DNA of 64,000 nucleotides from Proteiniborus sp. DW1 (GCF_900095305.1 NZ_FMDO01000056.1:27004-91003); one strand, 5' to 3'. Counted from the stretch's first letter, positions 1 to 9,494 are shown. Notes: a model not told the origin generated them from the sequence alone. Program-made: numbers and translations.

Positions 1-1107
1 CTACTTAATCATGTAAAAAAGTATAAAAATAATGGTTATCAAATCATTGTTGTTGTTTCAGCTATGGGTAGAGCAGGCGAGCCTTATGCTACTGACTCAT
101 TGATTAGTCTCTTAGCTAATATTAGTGAAGCTATGGATCCAAAGAAAAAAGACCTTATAATGTCCTGTGGAGAAATTATATCTAGTGCTGTCATTGCACA
201 TCTGTTTGATGTTAATGGCATACCAGCAGAAGCCCTTACAGGCTTTCAAGCAGGGATTTATACTAATAAAACTTTTAATGATAGTGATATTTTACACATT
301 GATACATCCAAAATAACACGTTGCCTAGATGATGGAAAAGTAGTTGTTGTAGCTGGCTTTCAAGGTATAACAGAAGACATGGAAATAACTACCTTAGGTC
401 GAGGCGGAAGTGATATTACAGCTGTTGCATTAGGTGGGTATTTGAATGCTAAGATAGTTGATATATTTACTGATGTTCCCGGTGTAGCAGTAATAGATCC
501 TCATATAATTTCATATACAAGTTATCAGAAAAAAATTTCTTATTCAAATATGTATAAGCTGGCTTGTAATGGTACAAAAGTCATTCATCCAAGGGCAGTG
601 TCTACAGCTGAAAAGTTTAATATACCTATTTGTGTACGCTCTACCTTTTGTGAAAATTCAGGAACACTTATCTTTAATTATGAAAATCAAAACGAAAGCA
701 TAATAGGGATTTCAATAGACAAAGACTATACATATAGTAAAATAGAAAAAACACAGGAAAATAATATAACTTTCCCTAACAATACTTCAATATTGCACAA
801 AGATAAAGAAGATTTTATAAGCTTATATTATAGTAATAATAATTTCATAAAAAATATTGAAGAGAGTATGGCTACCATATACAAATATCCTGTCACTAAG
901 ATAATGATGCTTTACAACTCTAGACTTAGAGATACTATTAAAACTGACTTAGAAAATAGTTTTTCAGAAGTTAAATTATCTCCATTAGACATTTTCTGGT
1001 TTGATGATAATGTAACACTATTTGTACACAATAATGATATAAGTGTATTTGCTGAAGTTCTTTACAAGATTTATAATGGCTATAGTTCACATTTATCTAA
1101 TATATAA
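1..1107 (+). CDS. Aspartate kinase, 5' end outside the window
   Basis: The frame is open from base 1, so only the 3' part (368 residues) is seen. Aspartate kinase phosphorylates aspartate in the first step of lysine, threonine, methionine and diaminopimelate synthesis. The visible start holds the conserved VVVVSAMG segment, followed by the GFQG and TTLGRGGSD nucleotide/substrate motifs and the later KVIHPRAV motif. The last 130 or so residues occupy the place of the regulatory ACT region but are divergent. The first internal ATG at 64 is not the start, because the kinase motif lies before it. The gene stands alone before a strong terminator. Family assignment is firm; which paralogue it is cannot be told. 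Confidence 0.93.
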   Translation, partial: LLNHVKKYKNNGYQIIVVVSAMGRAGEPYATDSLISLLANISEAMDPKKKDLIMSCGEIISSAVIAHLFDVNGIPAEALTGFQAGIYTNKTFNDSDILHIDTSKITRCLDDGKVVVVAGFQGITEDMEITTLGRGGSDITAVALGGYLNAKIVDIFTDVPGVAVIDPHIISYTSYQKKISYSNMYKLACNGTKVIHPRAVSTAEKFNIPICVRSTFCENSGTLIFNYENQNESIIGISIDKDYTYSKIEKTQENNITFPNNTSILHKDKEDFISLYYSNNNFIKNIEESMATIYKYPVTKIMMLYNSRLRDTIKTDLENSFSEVKLSPLDIFWFDDNVTLFVHNNDISVFAEVLYKIYNGYSSHLSNI

Positions 1108-1165
1108 TTAGTTTATTATAGTTGTCCTCCTATTAAGGGTTCATCACTTAATCTAATATATAAAT

Positions 1166-1226
1166 AAAAATAGGATTATTGGTATGAAATCAATCTGTGA
1201 ATGACAATACCAATAATCCTATTTTT
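1166..1226. terminator. Bidirectional intrinsic terminator
   Basis: A perfect 19-bp inverted repeat (1166-1184 with 1208-1226) has an A-run on the left and a T-run on the right. It lies between the convergent aspartate kinase and DMT transporter genes, so it can stop transcription both ways. Confidence 0.9.
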
Positions 1227-1228
1227 TT

Positions 1229-2134
1229 CTATTCAAACATCCCAAGTATAAATATACCTATCATAACAACAGCAATTACTGCATATTGCTTAAATGTTAA
1301 CTTCTCCTTAAGGAAAATCCTTCCTAATATAACCGAAACTATACTATAAGACGCAATCATTGGTGCTACCACAACTGAGTTTGTATCTAGTGCATAAACA
1401 TAGAAAAACTGTCCTGCTGTTTCAAATATTGCAGCCAATGCCTTATCCTTTTCTTTAAAAATCTCAAATTTTTGTTTTTTAATAGCCACAATATAAATTA
1501 GAGCTAGAATTCCACAGATAAGAAATGTTAATTCATATGAGATTAGAGCTTCTTCTGGACTCATAAGATTACTAAGGTAAACATCATCTAAAAAGGTTCC
1601 TAGTGCATCTATTACTGCATAGAGTATGGGGAATATAAGTGCTACTGCACCTAATTTGTATTTCCTATCTATAAATATTTTATTCTGCTTCGCTTCTTCC
1701 TCAGCTAACTTTCTTTGAATAATAGAAATTGCAATAAGACCAAGCGTTATCATTGACACTCCAACAAGCTGCATTGCATTCATTGTTTTGCCTAAAACTA
1801 TAAAGGCGAGTATTCCTGCTATGGCTCCTGAAGTATTACTTACAGGTGAGTTAATGGAAACCTCAAGATATCTGAGTCCCACATATCCTAAAGCCATTGA
1901 TAATATATACATGGAAGAAACGGGCAGATATTTTATAATGTTAAATACATCAAACTGCCAATCCATCTTGTTTAGTTCAAATACAGCTTGTATTCCCATA
2001 ACCAAACCAACCATAATGACTATCCTTAGATGACTGTATCTATCCTTAGGGTCAGTACCCTTTTTATAAAAAAGATCAGCTGTTCCCCAAAAAAGTATTG
2101 TAAATACTGCGGCTATGTACCATGAAAAAATCAT
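1229..2134 (-). CDS. EamA/DMT-superfamily transporter
   Basis: A 301-residue, almost wholly hydrophobic protein with about ten predicted membrane segments, arranged as two EamA-like halves separated by a charged loop near residues 142-160 (KLAEEEAKQNK). Members move small metabolites, sugars or drugs across the cytoplasmic membrane; the substrate is not predictable here. The start has an excellent AAGGAGG site a few bases upstream and a matching promoter. It is monocistronic and ends at the shared terminator. Confidence 0.85.
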   Translation of the reverse strand: MIFSWYIAAVFTILFWGTADLFYKKGTDPKDRYSHLRIVIMVGLVMGIQAVFELNKMDWQFDVFNIIKYLPVSSMYILSMALGYVGLRYLEVSINSPVSNTSGAIAGILAFIVLGKTMNAMQLVGVSMITLGLIAISIIQRKLAEEEAKQNKIFIDRKYKLGAVALIFPILYAVIDALGTFLDDVYLSNLMSPEEALISYELTFLICGILALIYIVAIKKQKFEIFKEKDKALAAIFETAGQFFYVYALDTNSVVVAPMIASYSIVSVILGRIFLKEKLTFKQYAVIAVVMIGIFILGMFE

Positions 2135-2172
2135 AATTTCCTCCTTGTTATAAATTTAGGTTTAGCAATATT

Positions 2173-2201
2173 ATTTTAGAGGCATTCTTGCACATTGTCA
2201 A
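2173..2201 (-). promoter_or_regulatory. Sigma-A promoter of the DMT transporter
   Basis: On the minus strand TTGACA (2196-2201) is followed after exactly 17 bases by TAAAAT (2173-2178), about 40 bases upstream of the start codon. Confidence 0.7.
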
Positions 2202-2299
2202 CAAAAAAAGAATTATTACCATGAAATACATATCCTATTAAAGCACATCTCCTAAAATTCAGCATAAGATAAAATATAACCAAGAAAGGTGGGAGCAAT

Positions 2300-2860
2300 A
2301 TGAACAATTATTATAGTCCCTATCCATGCCCTTATTACAATAGTACACAAATGTATGCTTCTAATATATATAATCCTTACGGCATATATCCATACCCTAA
2401 CTGGTCATACTTCCCCGTGTATAACCCTAACCTCTGGAATCACATTATAAACTTGAGAGATTATGGCCCAGAGCCTTTTGTAGTAAATATTGAAGAAGCT
2501 ACTGAACAAAATACTAATTTCCGTCTAGCATTATGGACAGGTAAGCATTTACAGTTAACCTTAATGAGTATTGGTGTTGGAGAGGACATAGGTTTAGAAA
2601 TGCATCCTAACGTTGATCAATTTATACGCATTGAAGAGGGTGAGGGTATTGTTAGAATGGGTGATAGAAGAGACAACTTAGACTTTCAAGCAAGGGTTTA
2701 TGATGATTTCGTAATCATAATACCTGCTGGCAAATGGCACAATCTAATCAATACTGGTCGTAAACCAATAAAACTATATTCAATTTATGCACCACCAGAG
2801 CATCCACATGGAACAATCCATGAGACTAAAAAGGATGCTGAGGAGGACCATAACCATTAA
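2300..2860 (+). CDS. Cupin-domain protein with Tyr/Pro/Asn-rich N-terminus
   Basis: A 186-residue protein. Residues 1-50 are dominated by Tyr, Pro and Asn; residues 58-165 form a small cupin barrel. The metal-site motifs are recognisable: His102 and Gln107 in motif 1 (HPNVDQ) and His147 in motif 2 (PAGKWHN). The tail is His-rich (HPH, DHNH). Related clostridial proteins are called cupin or mannose-6-phosphate isomerase-like, but no activity can be assigned. The tyrosine-rich head recalls spore-coat proteins, which is only an inference. A GGTGGG ribosome site precedes the ATG and a terminator follows. Confidence 0.85.
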   Translation: MNNYYSPYPCPYYNSTQMYASNIYNPYGIYPYPNWSYFPVYNPNLWNHIINLRDYGPEPFVVNIEEATEQNTNFRLALWTGKHLQLTLMSIGVGEDIGLEMHPNVDQFIRIEEGEGIVRMGDRRDNLDFQARVYDDFVIIIPAGKWHNLINTGRKPIKLYSIYAPPEHPHGTIHETKKDAEEDHNH

Positions 2861-2895
2861 TGCTACAATAATACCTTTTATGAATTCTTTTGATT

Positions 2896-2933
2896 AGCCT
2901 TCTATACAGCTAGTTTTTATAGAAGGCTTTTTC
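2896..2933 (+). terminator. Intrinsic terminator after the cupin gene
   Basis: Perfect 11-bp stem (2896-2906 with 2918-2928) followed by a T-run on the plus strand. Confidence 0.85.
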
Positions 2934-2981
2934 AACCCTTTACTAGTATATCAAAATATATATCTTGAATAACTGTGCCCT

Positions 2982-4811
2982 TTATTCTAATTCTACTACT
3001 CCAGTATTTAATGCATAGTAGCGTCCCTTTTGCTTCATTAACTCGTCATGACTACCACGTTCTATAATTTCTCCATGCTCTAACACCATTATAGCATTAG
3101 AATCACGTACTGTAGATAGTCTGTGTGCAATGACAAAAGTAGTTCTCCCCTCCATTAATTTATCCATACCTTCTGAGATTAGTTTCTCTGTTCTTGTATC
3201 TATAGAAGATGTTGCCTCATCAAGTATGAGTATAGCTGGATTAGCAACTGCTGCTCTGGCTATAGAAAGTAGCTGACGTTCTCCTTGAGATAAGTTTTGA
3301 CCATCTACTGTAAGCATTGTGTCATAGCCTTGTGGCAGATTTTTTATAAAGTAATGGGCATTAGCAAGCTTAGCTGCTTCTTTTATTTCCTCGTCAGTAG
3401 CATCAAGTCTACCATATCTAATATTATCTGCAATAGTTCCTTCAAATAGATGAACATCCTGAAGTACTACACTCATTGTACTTCTCAAATCATACTTCTT
3501 AATACGTTTTATATCTATTCCGTCGTAAAGTATAGTTCCATCATTTATCTCATAAAATCTATTAATTAAATTTGTAATAGTAGTTTTACCTGCACCAGTG
3601 GAGCCTACAAGTGCAATTTTTTGTCCAGGCTTTGCATAAAGGCTAATGTTCTTTAAAACTGTTTTTTCTGGTAAATAGCCGAAGTCTACATCTTTAAAGC
3701 TAATAAATCCTCTAAGCGGTACTTCCTCGTATTCACCGTTTTCCTTTGGAACTCTCCAAAACATCTTATTTTCTTTTTCATCCTTTACAAGCACAACATC
3801 TCCTTTGTCAACTTCCACACCTTCATCTAGTACATTAAATATTCTTTCAGCACCTGCTAAGGCTGCAAAAAGAGTATTTAATTGATTAGATACTTGTGTC
3901 ATTGGTCTTGAGATTGTTCTTGTATATTGTAAGAATGATGCTATATTACCTATACTCATTCTTTTCGTTATTACTAGTAAAGCTCCCACCATGGATACTA
4001 AAGCATAAAGTACATAGGATAAGTTCCCCATAATAGGCATTATCATAGAACCATAAGTAGATGCCTGAGTACTAGCTATACGTAGGTCCTCATTTCTTCC
4101 TTTAAAATTTTCTATAGCTCGATTTTCGTAATTAAAAACTTTAACTACCTTTTGGCCTGACATCATCTCTTCTATATATCCATTCATATCTGCTAAAGCT
4201 GCCTGTTGAATTCTGAAATTCTTAGCTGATTTTTTACCAACATATTTCATAGAATATAGCATAACTATAAGCATAACTATCACTACTACTGTAAGTATTG
4301 GACTAAGGAGCAGCATCATAGCAAAGGTACCTATTACTGTTACTATTGATATTAAAATCTGTGATACACCTTGTTCCAGAGATTGGGTTAGCATATCAAC
4401 ATCATTAGTAAATGTAGACATCAGTTCCCCGTGGGAATGGGTATCAAAATATGAAATAGGTAGCTTTTCCATATGTGAAAACATATCTTCACGGATTTTA
4501 TGAACAGTTCTTTGTGATAGTCTTACCATGTATAGGTTTCCTAAATATTGACCAAGGGCAATAAATACAACAATCCCGCCCATAATAATAAGATATCTTA
4601 CAAATAGAGTCATATCATTTCCTTCAACCAATGTGTCAATAATAGGGCTTAACATACCATTAGCTGCTATCTCTGCAATTGAACCAAGAATAATAAAGAA
4701 TATTCCTCCAAAAAATATTGCTTTGTTATATTTAAAGTAGCCAAATAGCCTAACTAAAGTCTTCATTGGATTATTGGGACGTAGCTGTCGATGGCCGTTT
4801 TGTTTTTTCAT
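2982..4811 (-). CDS. ABC exporter half-transporter, canonical ATPase site
   Basis: A 609-residue type-I ABC exporter: six membrane segments in residues 30-320, then a nucleotide-binding domain. Walker A (GSTGAGKTT, near 402), Walker B (LILDEATSS, near 532) and the switch histidine (IAHR, near 561) are intact. The signature is LSQGER rather than LSGGQ. A charged insert near residues 335-365 joins the two domains. It overlaps the upstream partner gene by 4 bp. The pairing of this consensus NBD with a degenerate partner is the hallmark of heterodimeric exporters of the TM287/288 and BmrCD type, which expel drugs or lipids. Substrate unknown. Confidence 0.92.
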   Translation of the reverse strand: MKKQNGHRQLRPNNPMKTLVRLFGYFKYNKAIFFGGIFFIILGSIAEIAANGMLSPIIDTLVEGNDMTLFVRYLIIMGGIVVFIALGQYLGNLYMVRLSQRTVHKIREDMFSHMEKLPISYFDTHSHGELMSTFTNDVDMLTQSLEQGVSQILISIVTVIGTFAMMLLLSPILTVVVIVMLIVMLYSMKYVGKKSAKNFRIQQAALADMNGYIEEMMSGQKVVKVFNYENRAIENFKGRNEDLRIASTQASTYGSMIMPIMGNLSYVLYALVSMVGALLVITKRMSIGNIASFLQYTRTISRPMTQVSNQLNTLFAALAGAERIFNVLDEGVEVDKGDVVLVKDEKENKMFWRVPKENGEYEEVPLRGFISFKDVDFGYLPEKTVLKNISLYAKPGQKIALVGSTGAGKTTITNLINRFYEINDGTILYDGIDIKRIKKYDLRSTMSVVLQDVHLFEGTIADNIRYGRLDATDEEIKEAAKLANAHYFIKNLPQGYDTMLTVDGQNLSQGERQLLSIARAAVANPAILILDEATSSIDTRTEKLISEGMDKLMEGRTTFVIAHRLSTVRDSNAIMVLEHGEIIERGSHDELMKQKGRYYALNTGVVELE

Positions 4812-6532
4812 TCTCCGACCACTCCTTTCTGCTGTGATTCGTATATCTCCCTATAGATAGGTGATATTTTCAATAAAGTTTTATGGTCTCCGAATGATTC
4901 TATTTCCCCTTCATGCATTACAATTATTCTGTCAGCATGTTGAATAGAAGAAATTCTTTGAGCAATTATAATTGTAGTTACGTGACCTAACTCTTCTCTA
5001 AAAGCCTGCTGAATTTTTGCATCTGTAGTCATATCTACAGCACTTGTAGAGTCGTCAAGTATTATAATCTTAGGTGACTTTAGCAAAGCCCTAGCAATGG
5101 TAAGTCTCTGCTTCTGACCACCAGAGAAGTTGTCGCCGCCCTGTTCAACTCTATGGTCTAAGCCATCCTCATACTTTGAAACAAATTCCCAAGCCTGTGC
5201 TTGTTTAAGTACATTTATTATTTGCTCATCTGTAGCATCTTCACTTCCCCATTGCATATTTTCACGAATGGTGCCTGAGAACAATGTATTTTTCTGCAGA
5301 ACAAATGCTACTTGATCACGAAGTGCTTTAATATCATATTTTCTAACGTCTATACCTCCAACAGTAATTGAGCCTTCTGTTACATCATATAACCTAGGTA
5401 TCAACTGAACTAATGTAGATTTAGAAGAACCAGTAGAACCAATAACGCCAAGAATTTCACCAGATTTTACACTAAAGTTAATATGATTTAATACATTTTC
5501 TTTGCTTCCTGGATAGCGGAAACTAACATTATGGAAACTAATAGAACCATCTTCTAATTTCTCCACAGGCTGATCAATTTCCTTAATCTCTGATTCAGTA
5601 TTAAATACCTCAGAAATTCTGCTTACTGAAGCTGAGCCTCTTAATAATTGCATGAAAAACATTGAAATCATCATAAGTGACACCAGAACTTGAGTAATAT
5701 ATGTTATGAAGGATATTAACTCTCCACCACCCATTGTTCCTACAGTCACCTGCTTTCCACCAAACCATAGTATTGCTATGATTGTAGAATATATTATTAA
5801 ATTTAAAGCAGGCATAAGTAAAATGATTAGTGAAATTGCTTGAAGTGCTGTATTTCTCAAAAAGTCATTTCTAGCTTTAAATTTTTCTTCCTCATGTTTT
5901 TGTCTATTAAAAGACTTTACAACTCTTATGCCAGTTAAGTTTTCTTGTATGATACTATTTACTCTGTCTACACTAGTCTGTAATTTTAGAAATAGCGGTC
6001 TAGCTTTATACAATATTATACTAATAATTATACCTGTAATTGGTATTGCCACTAGAAATACTCTTGTCAATGACGGATTTATTGTTCTAGCCATAATAAG
6101 AGCAAATATCATCATAAAGGGAGCCCTTACAGCCATACGCAAACTCATCATAGTAACCTGACCTATAGTATTACAATCATTAGTTAATCTTGTTATAAGA
6201 GAAGATACTGAGAACTTATCAAGATTCGCAAAGGAAAACCCTTGAACTCTCTTAAAAGCCTCTTGTCTGATTTCAGCAGCAAATCCATATCCTGCTCTAG
6301 CTCCAGCAAAAGAGCTAAGTACACCAAAAGTCATGGCAAGTATCGCAGATATTATCATTATAATACCTATTTTCACTATATACTGAATATCCTGATTTAC
6401 TATTCCAACATCTACTATTCGTGACATAAGATAAGGAATAATTATATCAGCTAAAACTTCTAGTATCATTAATATAGGGCTAAGAATTGCAAAGACTAAA
6501 TATTTTTTCATAAATGGCAATAAATTTTTCAA
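4808..6532 (-). CDS. ABC exporter half-transporter, degenerate ATPase site
   Basis: A 574-residue partner of the downstream half-transporter. Six membrane segments are followed by an NBD with the signature FSGGQKQR. Three catalytic positions differ from consensus: Walker A reads GSTGSSKST (near 366), the residue after the Walker B aspartate is Asp instead of Glu (LDDSTSAVD, near 492), and the H-loop has Gln for His (IIAQR, near 522). In known heterodimeric exporters this combination marks the low-activity site. The gene lies 11 bp behind the MarR regulator and overlaps the next gene by 4 bp, so the three form an operon. Confidence 0.92.
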   Translation of the reverse strand: MKNLLPFMKKYLVFAILSPILMILEVLADIIIPYLMSRIVDVGIVNQDIQYIVKIGIIMIISAILAMTFGVLSSFAGARAGYGFAAEIRQEAFKRVQGFSFANLDKFSVSSLITRLTNDCNTIGQVTMMSLRMAVRAPFMMIFALIMARTINPSLTRVFLVAIPITGIIISIILYKARPLFLKLQTSVDRVNSIIQENLTGIRVVKSFNRQKHEEEKFKARNDFLRNTALQAISLIILLMPALNLIIYSTIIAILWFGGKQVTVGTMGGGELISFITYITQVLVSLMMISMFFMQLLRGSASVSRISEVFNTESEIKEIDQPVEKLEDGSISFHNVSFRYPGSKENVLNHINFSVKSGEILGVIGSTGSSKSTLVQLIPRLYDVTEGSITVGGIDVRKYDIKALRDQVAFVLQKNTLFSGTIRENMQWGSEDATDEQIINVLKQAQAWEFVSKYEDGLDHRVEQGGDNFSGGQKQRLTIARALLKSPKIIILDDSTSAVDMTTDAKIQQAFREELGHVTTIIIAQRISSIQHADRIIVMHEGEIESFGDHKTLLKISPIYREIYESQQKGVVGE

Positions 6533-6543
6533 ATATATCTCTC

Positions 6544-6999
6544 CTACTCTATTATGTCATCTAAGTCATTATGAATATCCATATTTGTTAAATTATGATT
6601 TAACTTTGCTAAGACTTCATTAAGCTTTGACAACTCTTCTTGGCTAAAGCCTTTAAACATGTCCTGATATATTTTAACTACATAATCCCTATAGTCATCT
6701 ATCATGGACTTTCCTAATTCTGTTACAACCAGTCTGTTATATCTCATATCTGATTCCAGAGGAACTTGTTCAATCATTTTAAGATTTATTAATCTTTTAA
6801 CTGCACCACTCATGGCCCCTTCAGTAAACCTCATTATTTTTGCTAATTCTTTTTGACTTGCATCAGGTTTCTTATCAATAAGCATAGTTAAAAATAAAAG
6901 ACCAAAGGTTAGTCCATATTCATCAACTTTATGTTGCAGTATCTGAGTTATCTTTTGATAAGTCTCTCGTAATTGCATTGCTACATCGGTTTCAATCAT
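6544..6999 (-). CDS. MarR-family transcriptional regulator
   Basis: A 151-residue winged-helix protein. The central part (SQKELAKIMRFTEGAMSGAV) is the recognition-helix region and is followed by the DMRYNRLVVTELG wing. It is the first gene of the operon with the two ABC half-exporters, so it most likely represses them and itself and responds to an exported compound (inference). The ATG has a GGAGG site 7 bases upstream. Two 19-bp direct repeats in its promoter are the obvious operator candidates. Confidence 0.9.
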   Translation of the reverse strand: MIETDVAMQLRETYQKITQILQHKVDEYGLTFGLLFLTMLIDKKPDASQKELAKIMRFTEGAMSGAVKRLINLKMIEQVPLESDMRYNRLVVTELGKSMIDDYRDYVVKIYQDMFKGFSQEELSKLNEVLAKLNHNLTNMDIHNDLDDIIE

Positions 7000-7013
7000 A
7001 TTTTACCTCCATT

Positions 7014-7075
7014 ACTTTAATGCTAAACTATTTCTACAATACTTTAATGCTAAACTATTATTTATATCTTGTCAA
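7014..7075 (-). promoter_or_regulatory. Promoter with two 19-bp direct-repeat operators for MarR/ABC operon
   Basis: The 19-mer ACTTTAATGCTAAACTATT occurs identically at 7014-7032 and 7041-7059, a 27-bp period. Each copy has an imperfect TTTA-N4-TAAA dyad. On the minus strand TTGACA (7070-7075) is 17 bases from TAGCAT (7047-7052), so the upstream repeat covers the -10 element and the downstream one lies at the start of the transcript, just before the ribosome site. Confidence 0.75.
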
Positions 7076-7273
7076 TAAGTGTTTTAAAACTTCTTTATGG
7101 ATAAAAAAATGGTTTTGTAAGAAGAGTTTTATAAGAAGTAATTGATAATGCTTTTATTAGTATCAGCAATTACAACTCTCTTATATAATGGCTTACATAA
7201 TGAAACCCTGTTTATTTTATTGTAAATTAAGTTAGCCCCAGCTTATCTTACAATTAAGAATATAAAGAATTTA

Positions 7274-8266
7274 TTATTTTCCTATGCTGTTGTATACATT
7301 CAATGCATCAGTAATATTATACTGTTCAGTATATTGGTTGCCTTTAGCACCAACTGTAATCAGAATATATTCTTTTTTATCCACTTTGGCAAGACTGGCG
7401 AGACATAGACCAGCCTTATCTGTAAACCCTGTTTTTCCCCCTAAAATTTCACCAGTCACAATACTTTGATCGTTGAGTTTGAGTTTTTCAAACATAGTAC
7501 TATAAAAGGTTATCCCGTCAGGGTGTTTATTGGTAGGTTGTGTGGAATAACGGGATGACGTAAAAACATCACGATAAGTATCATTTTGCAATGCATAGCT
7601 TAGAAGAATAGCCAAATCTTCAACTGTTGTATAGTGATTTTTATCGTGAAGTCCAGTCGTATTTTTAAAATTAGTATTGGTCATACCTAGTTCTGCTGCT
7701 TTTTGATTCATCATTCTCACAAAAGCTTGCTCAGAACCAGCTACTTGATGTGCAAGCCCTATGCAAGATTCTGCGCCACTAGGAAGCAAAGCTCCGTATA
7801 TTAGGTCAATGGCTCTTACTTTCTCACCTGGCTGGAATCCTGCCATTGATGCATTAGCTTCGTAGAGCCCCTGAAACATAGAATCGGTAAGTTCGATCTC
7901 TTCCTTCAAATCAGTCAAATTTTCTATTGCAATAATGGCTGTCATCATTTTTGTCAATGAAGCTGGATAAACCCTCCCTTCAATATTTTTTTGCATCAGA
8001 ATAGTTTGATCTTTTAAACTTAGTAGAATTGCATTAGGACTATAAAGATTATCTGAAGATATAGAAACAGATATATCAGGTTCTGTGTCTAGCACAGGAA
8101 TCTGTACTATATTATCACCATGCTTATTCTCAGACTTATGCTGGTTTTCAGGAGAAATGACAGATTTATAAACAAAAATAGCAATGACAACCACTATTGT
8201 TAATGTTATAAAACTGCGTAATCTTGTCTTTTTCCTTTTTAATTTTCGTGACATAGTTCGTGACAT
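7274..8266 (-). CDS. D-alanyl-D-alanine carboxypeptidase (peptidase S11)
   Basis: A 330-residue low-molecular-weight penicillin-binding protein that trims the terminal D-alanine of peptidoglycan stem peptides outside the membrane. A basic N-terminus and one membrane anchor (about 19-36) are followed by the SxxK motif (Ser103, Lys106, SLTK) and the KTG triad (278-280). The second motif, normally SxN, reads SGA (163-165). The N-terminal anchor replaces the C-terminal amphipathic helix of DacA types, as in VanY-like and clostridial S11 enzymes. Monocistronic. An AGGAG site precedes the start. Confidence 0.88.
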   Translation of the reverse strand: MSRTMSRKLKRKKTRLRSFITLTIVVVIAIFVYKSVISPENQHKSENKHGDNIVQIPVLDTEPDISVSISSDNLYSPNAILLSLKDQTILMQKNIEGRVYPASLTKMMTAIIAIENLTDLKEEIELTDSMFQGLYEANASMAGFQPGEKVRAIDLIYGALLPSGAESCIGLAHQVAGSEQAFVRMMNQKAAELGMTNTNFKNTTGLHDKNHYTTVEDLAILLSYALQNDTYRDVFTSSRYSTQPTNKHPDGITFYSTMFEKLKLNDQSIVTGEILGGKTGFTDKAGLCLASLAKVDKKEYILITVGAKGNQYTEQYNITDALNVYNSIGK

Positions 8267-8405
8267 AATATAACATCTCCTTATTCTGTGATAATATTAT
8301 TTAACCACAGATCAGGAACTTATGTTTGAATTCTAACTTACAAGTTTATTAAAACTTTCTTACTTTTTTCTAACGAAAAAGAGTTTGGAGTTTTGCCAAA
8401 ATAAA

Positions 8406-8481
8406 AACCAACCTAGATAATGGTGTGCTGTCAATATCATTTGTTTATGTGACAATTAACATATCATTATCCAAATTGGTT
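8406..8481. repeat. Long imperfect inverted repeat
   Basis: Nested matches AACCAA/TTGGTT (8406-8411, 8476-8481), GATAATG/CATTATC and GTCA/TGAC form a 76-base interrupted hairpin in the 250-bp gap between the carboxypeptidase and the flippase-like gene. It may act as a terminator for the Feo operon or be a small miniature-element remnant. The rest of the gap shows nothing. Confidence 0.4.
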
Positions 8482-8516
8482 GCTAATTTTATTTTATTTA
8501 TATTTAAGTAAATTCT

Positions 8517-9494
8517 TCACTTTTGTAGATTCAATCTTTTTCTTTCTCCTACTTTCCATATACCAGTATATAGAAGACTTATAATTATAACAAACCAAAA
8601 AGTGATAAAGCGAAAAAGCACTGTTATAGCCAAGGCTTCATTTAACTGAATACCCATAACTATCAATAAGCTTGTCATAGTCGCTTCAAAGCTACCAATT
8701 CCACCAGGAAGTAATGGTATCATTCCTACCATATATGATATGAAAGTAACTTCTGTCAAAAAAATTGGTTCATAGTTAGTTGTAAATAAATGTACCAATA
8801 AAATCATTTTAATAGGAAATAGTATCCAAATGGTTAAAGACAAAAAGAATTGCTTATATAGTTCTCCCTTAATATTTTTTAAAAGCTCAATATTGAATAA
8901 TAAAGTTATCATATATCCTTGTAAAGTGCTTGTCCACTTATGCTTAGGCACCCTATTTATGATTCTTTTCTCTAGCCATGATGTACATGTAAAAATCAAA
9001 ACTAATATGCCTATAAAAGCCATGAGAAAAAAGTAGACCATAACTTTTACAACTATGGTCTCCAAAAGTTGGACTTTACCGGATATATGTACAAAGGCAA
9101 ATAAGTTTATTAAAAAAAAGCTTGAAAAACTAACCATTTTTTGAATGGTTACCAATGTAGCTGCCTCTTGTCCTGTATAATTTAGCTCATTTTTTAATAG
9201 TAAGGCTCGTGTCACTTCTCCACCAATTTTAACACCAGGGGTAACACACTCAATAATCATACCTCTTGCATTGACATATAACATCTTAAAAAAATCATGT
9301 CTTCCTCCCATAATCTTGCCAATTCTACACCATTGATAATTAACTAGTAGCTGGCTTATTACTTGTAAGAATAGTAATGCTATAAAAGCTAAAGGAGACA
9401 CATGTTTAACACTTATAATAAAACTACTAATATCAAACTTCCAGAACATCACTAATAAAAGAATGGAGAGCAGTATTATCCCCACTTTTTTCAT
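8517..9494 (-). CDS. Flippase-like integral membrane protein (LPG-synthase TM domain, UPF0104)
   Basis: A 325-residue protein with about eight membrane segments, matching the transmembrane domain of MprF/AglD-type proteins. The family signature PLLPGGIGSFEATMTSLL sits near residue 265, with an earlier GVKIGGEVTRALLL segment. Members are linked to lipid or lipid-linked substrate translocation. It is the last gene of the Feo operon; its ATG overlaps the stop of the upstream methyltransferase-like gene by 4 bp, implying coupled translation. A paralogue lies in the phospholipid operon (38102-39136). Substrate unknown. Confidence 0.82.
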   Translation of the reverse strand: MKKVGIILLSILLLVMFWKFDISSFIISVKHVSPLAFIALLFLQVISQLLVNYQWCRIGKIMGGRHDFFKMLYVNARGMIIECVTPGVKIGGEVTRALLLKNELNYTGQEAATLVTIQKMVSFSSFFLINLFAFVHISGKVQLLETIVVKVMVYFFLMAFIGILVLIFTCTSWLEKRIINRVPKHKWTSTLQGYMITLLFNIELLKNIKGELYKQFFLSLTIWILFPIKMILLVHLFTTNYEPIFLTEVTFISYMVGMIPLLPGGIGSFEATMTSLLIVMGIQLNEALAITVLFRFITFWFVIIISLLYTGIWKVGERKRLNLQK

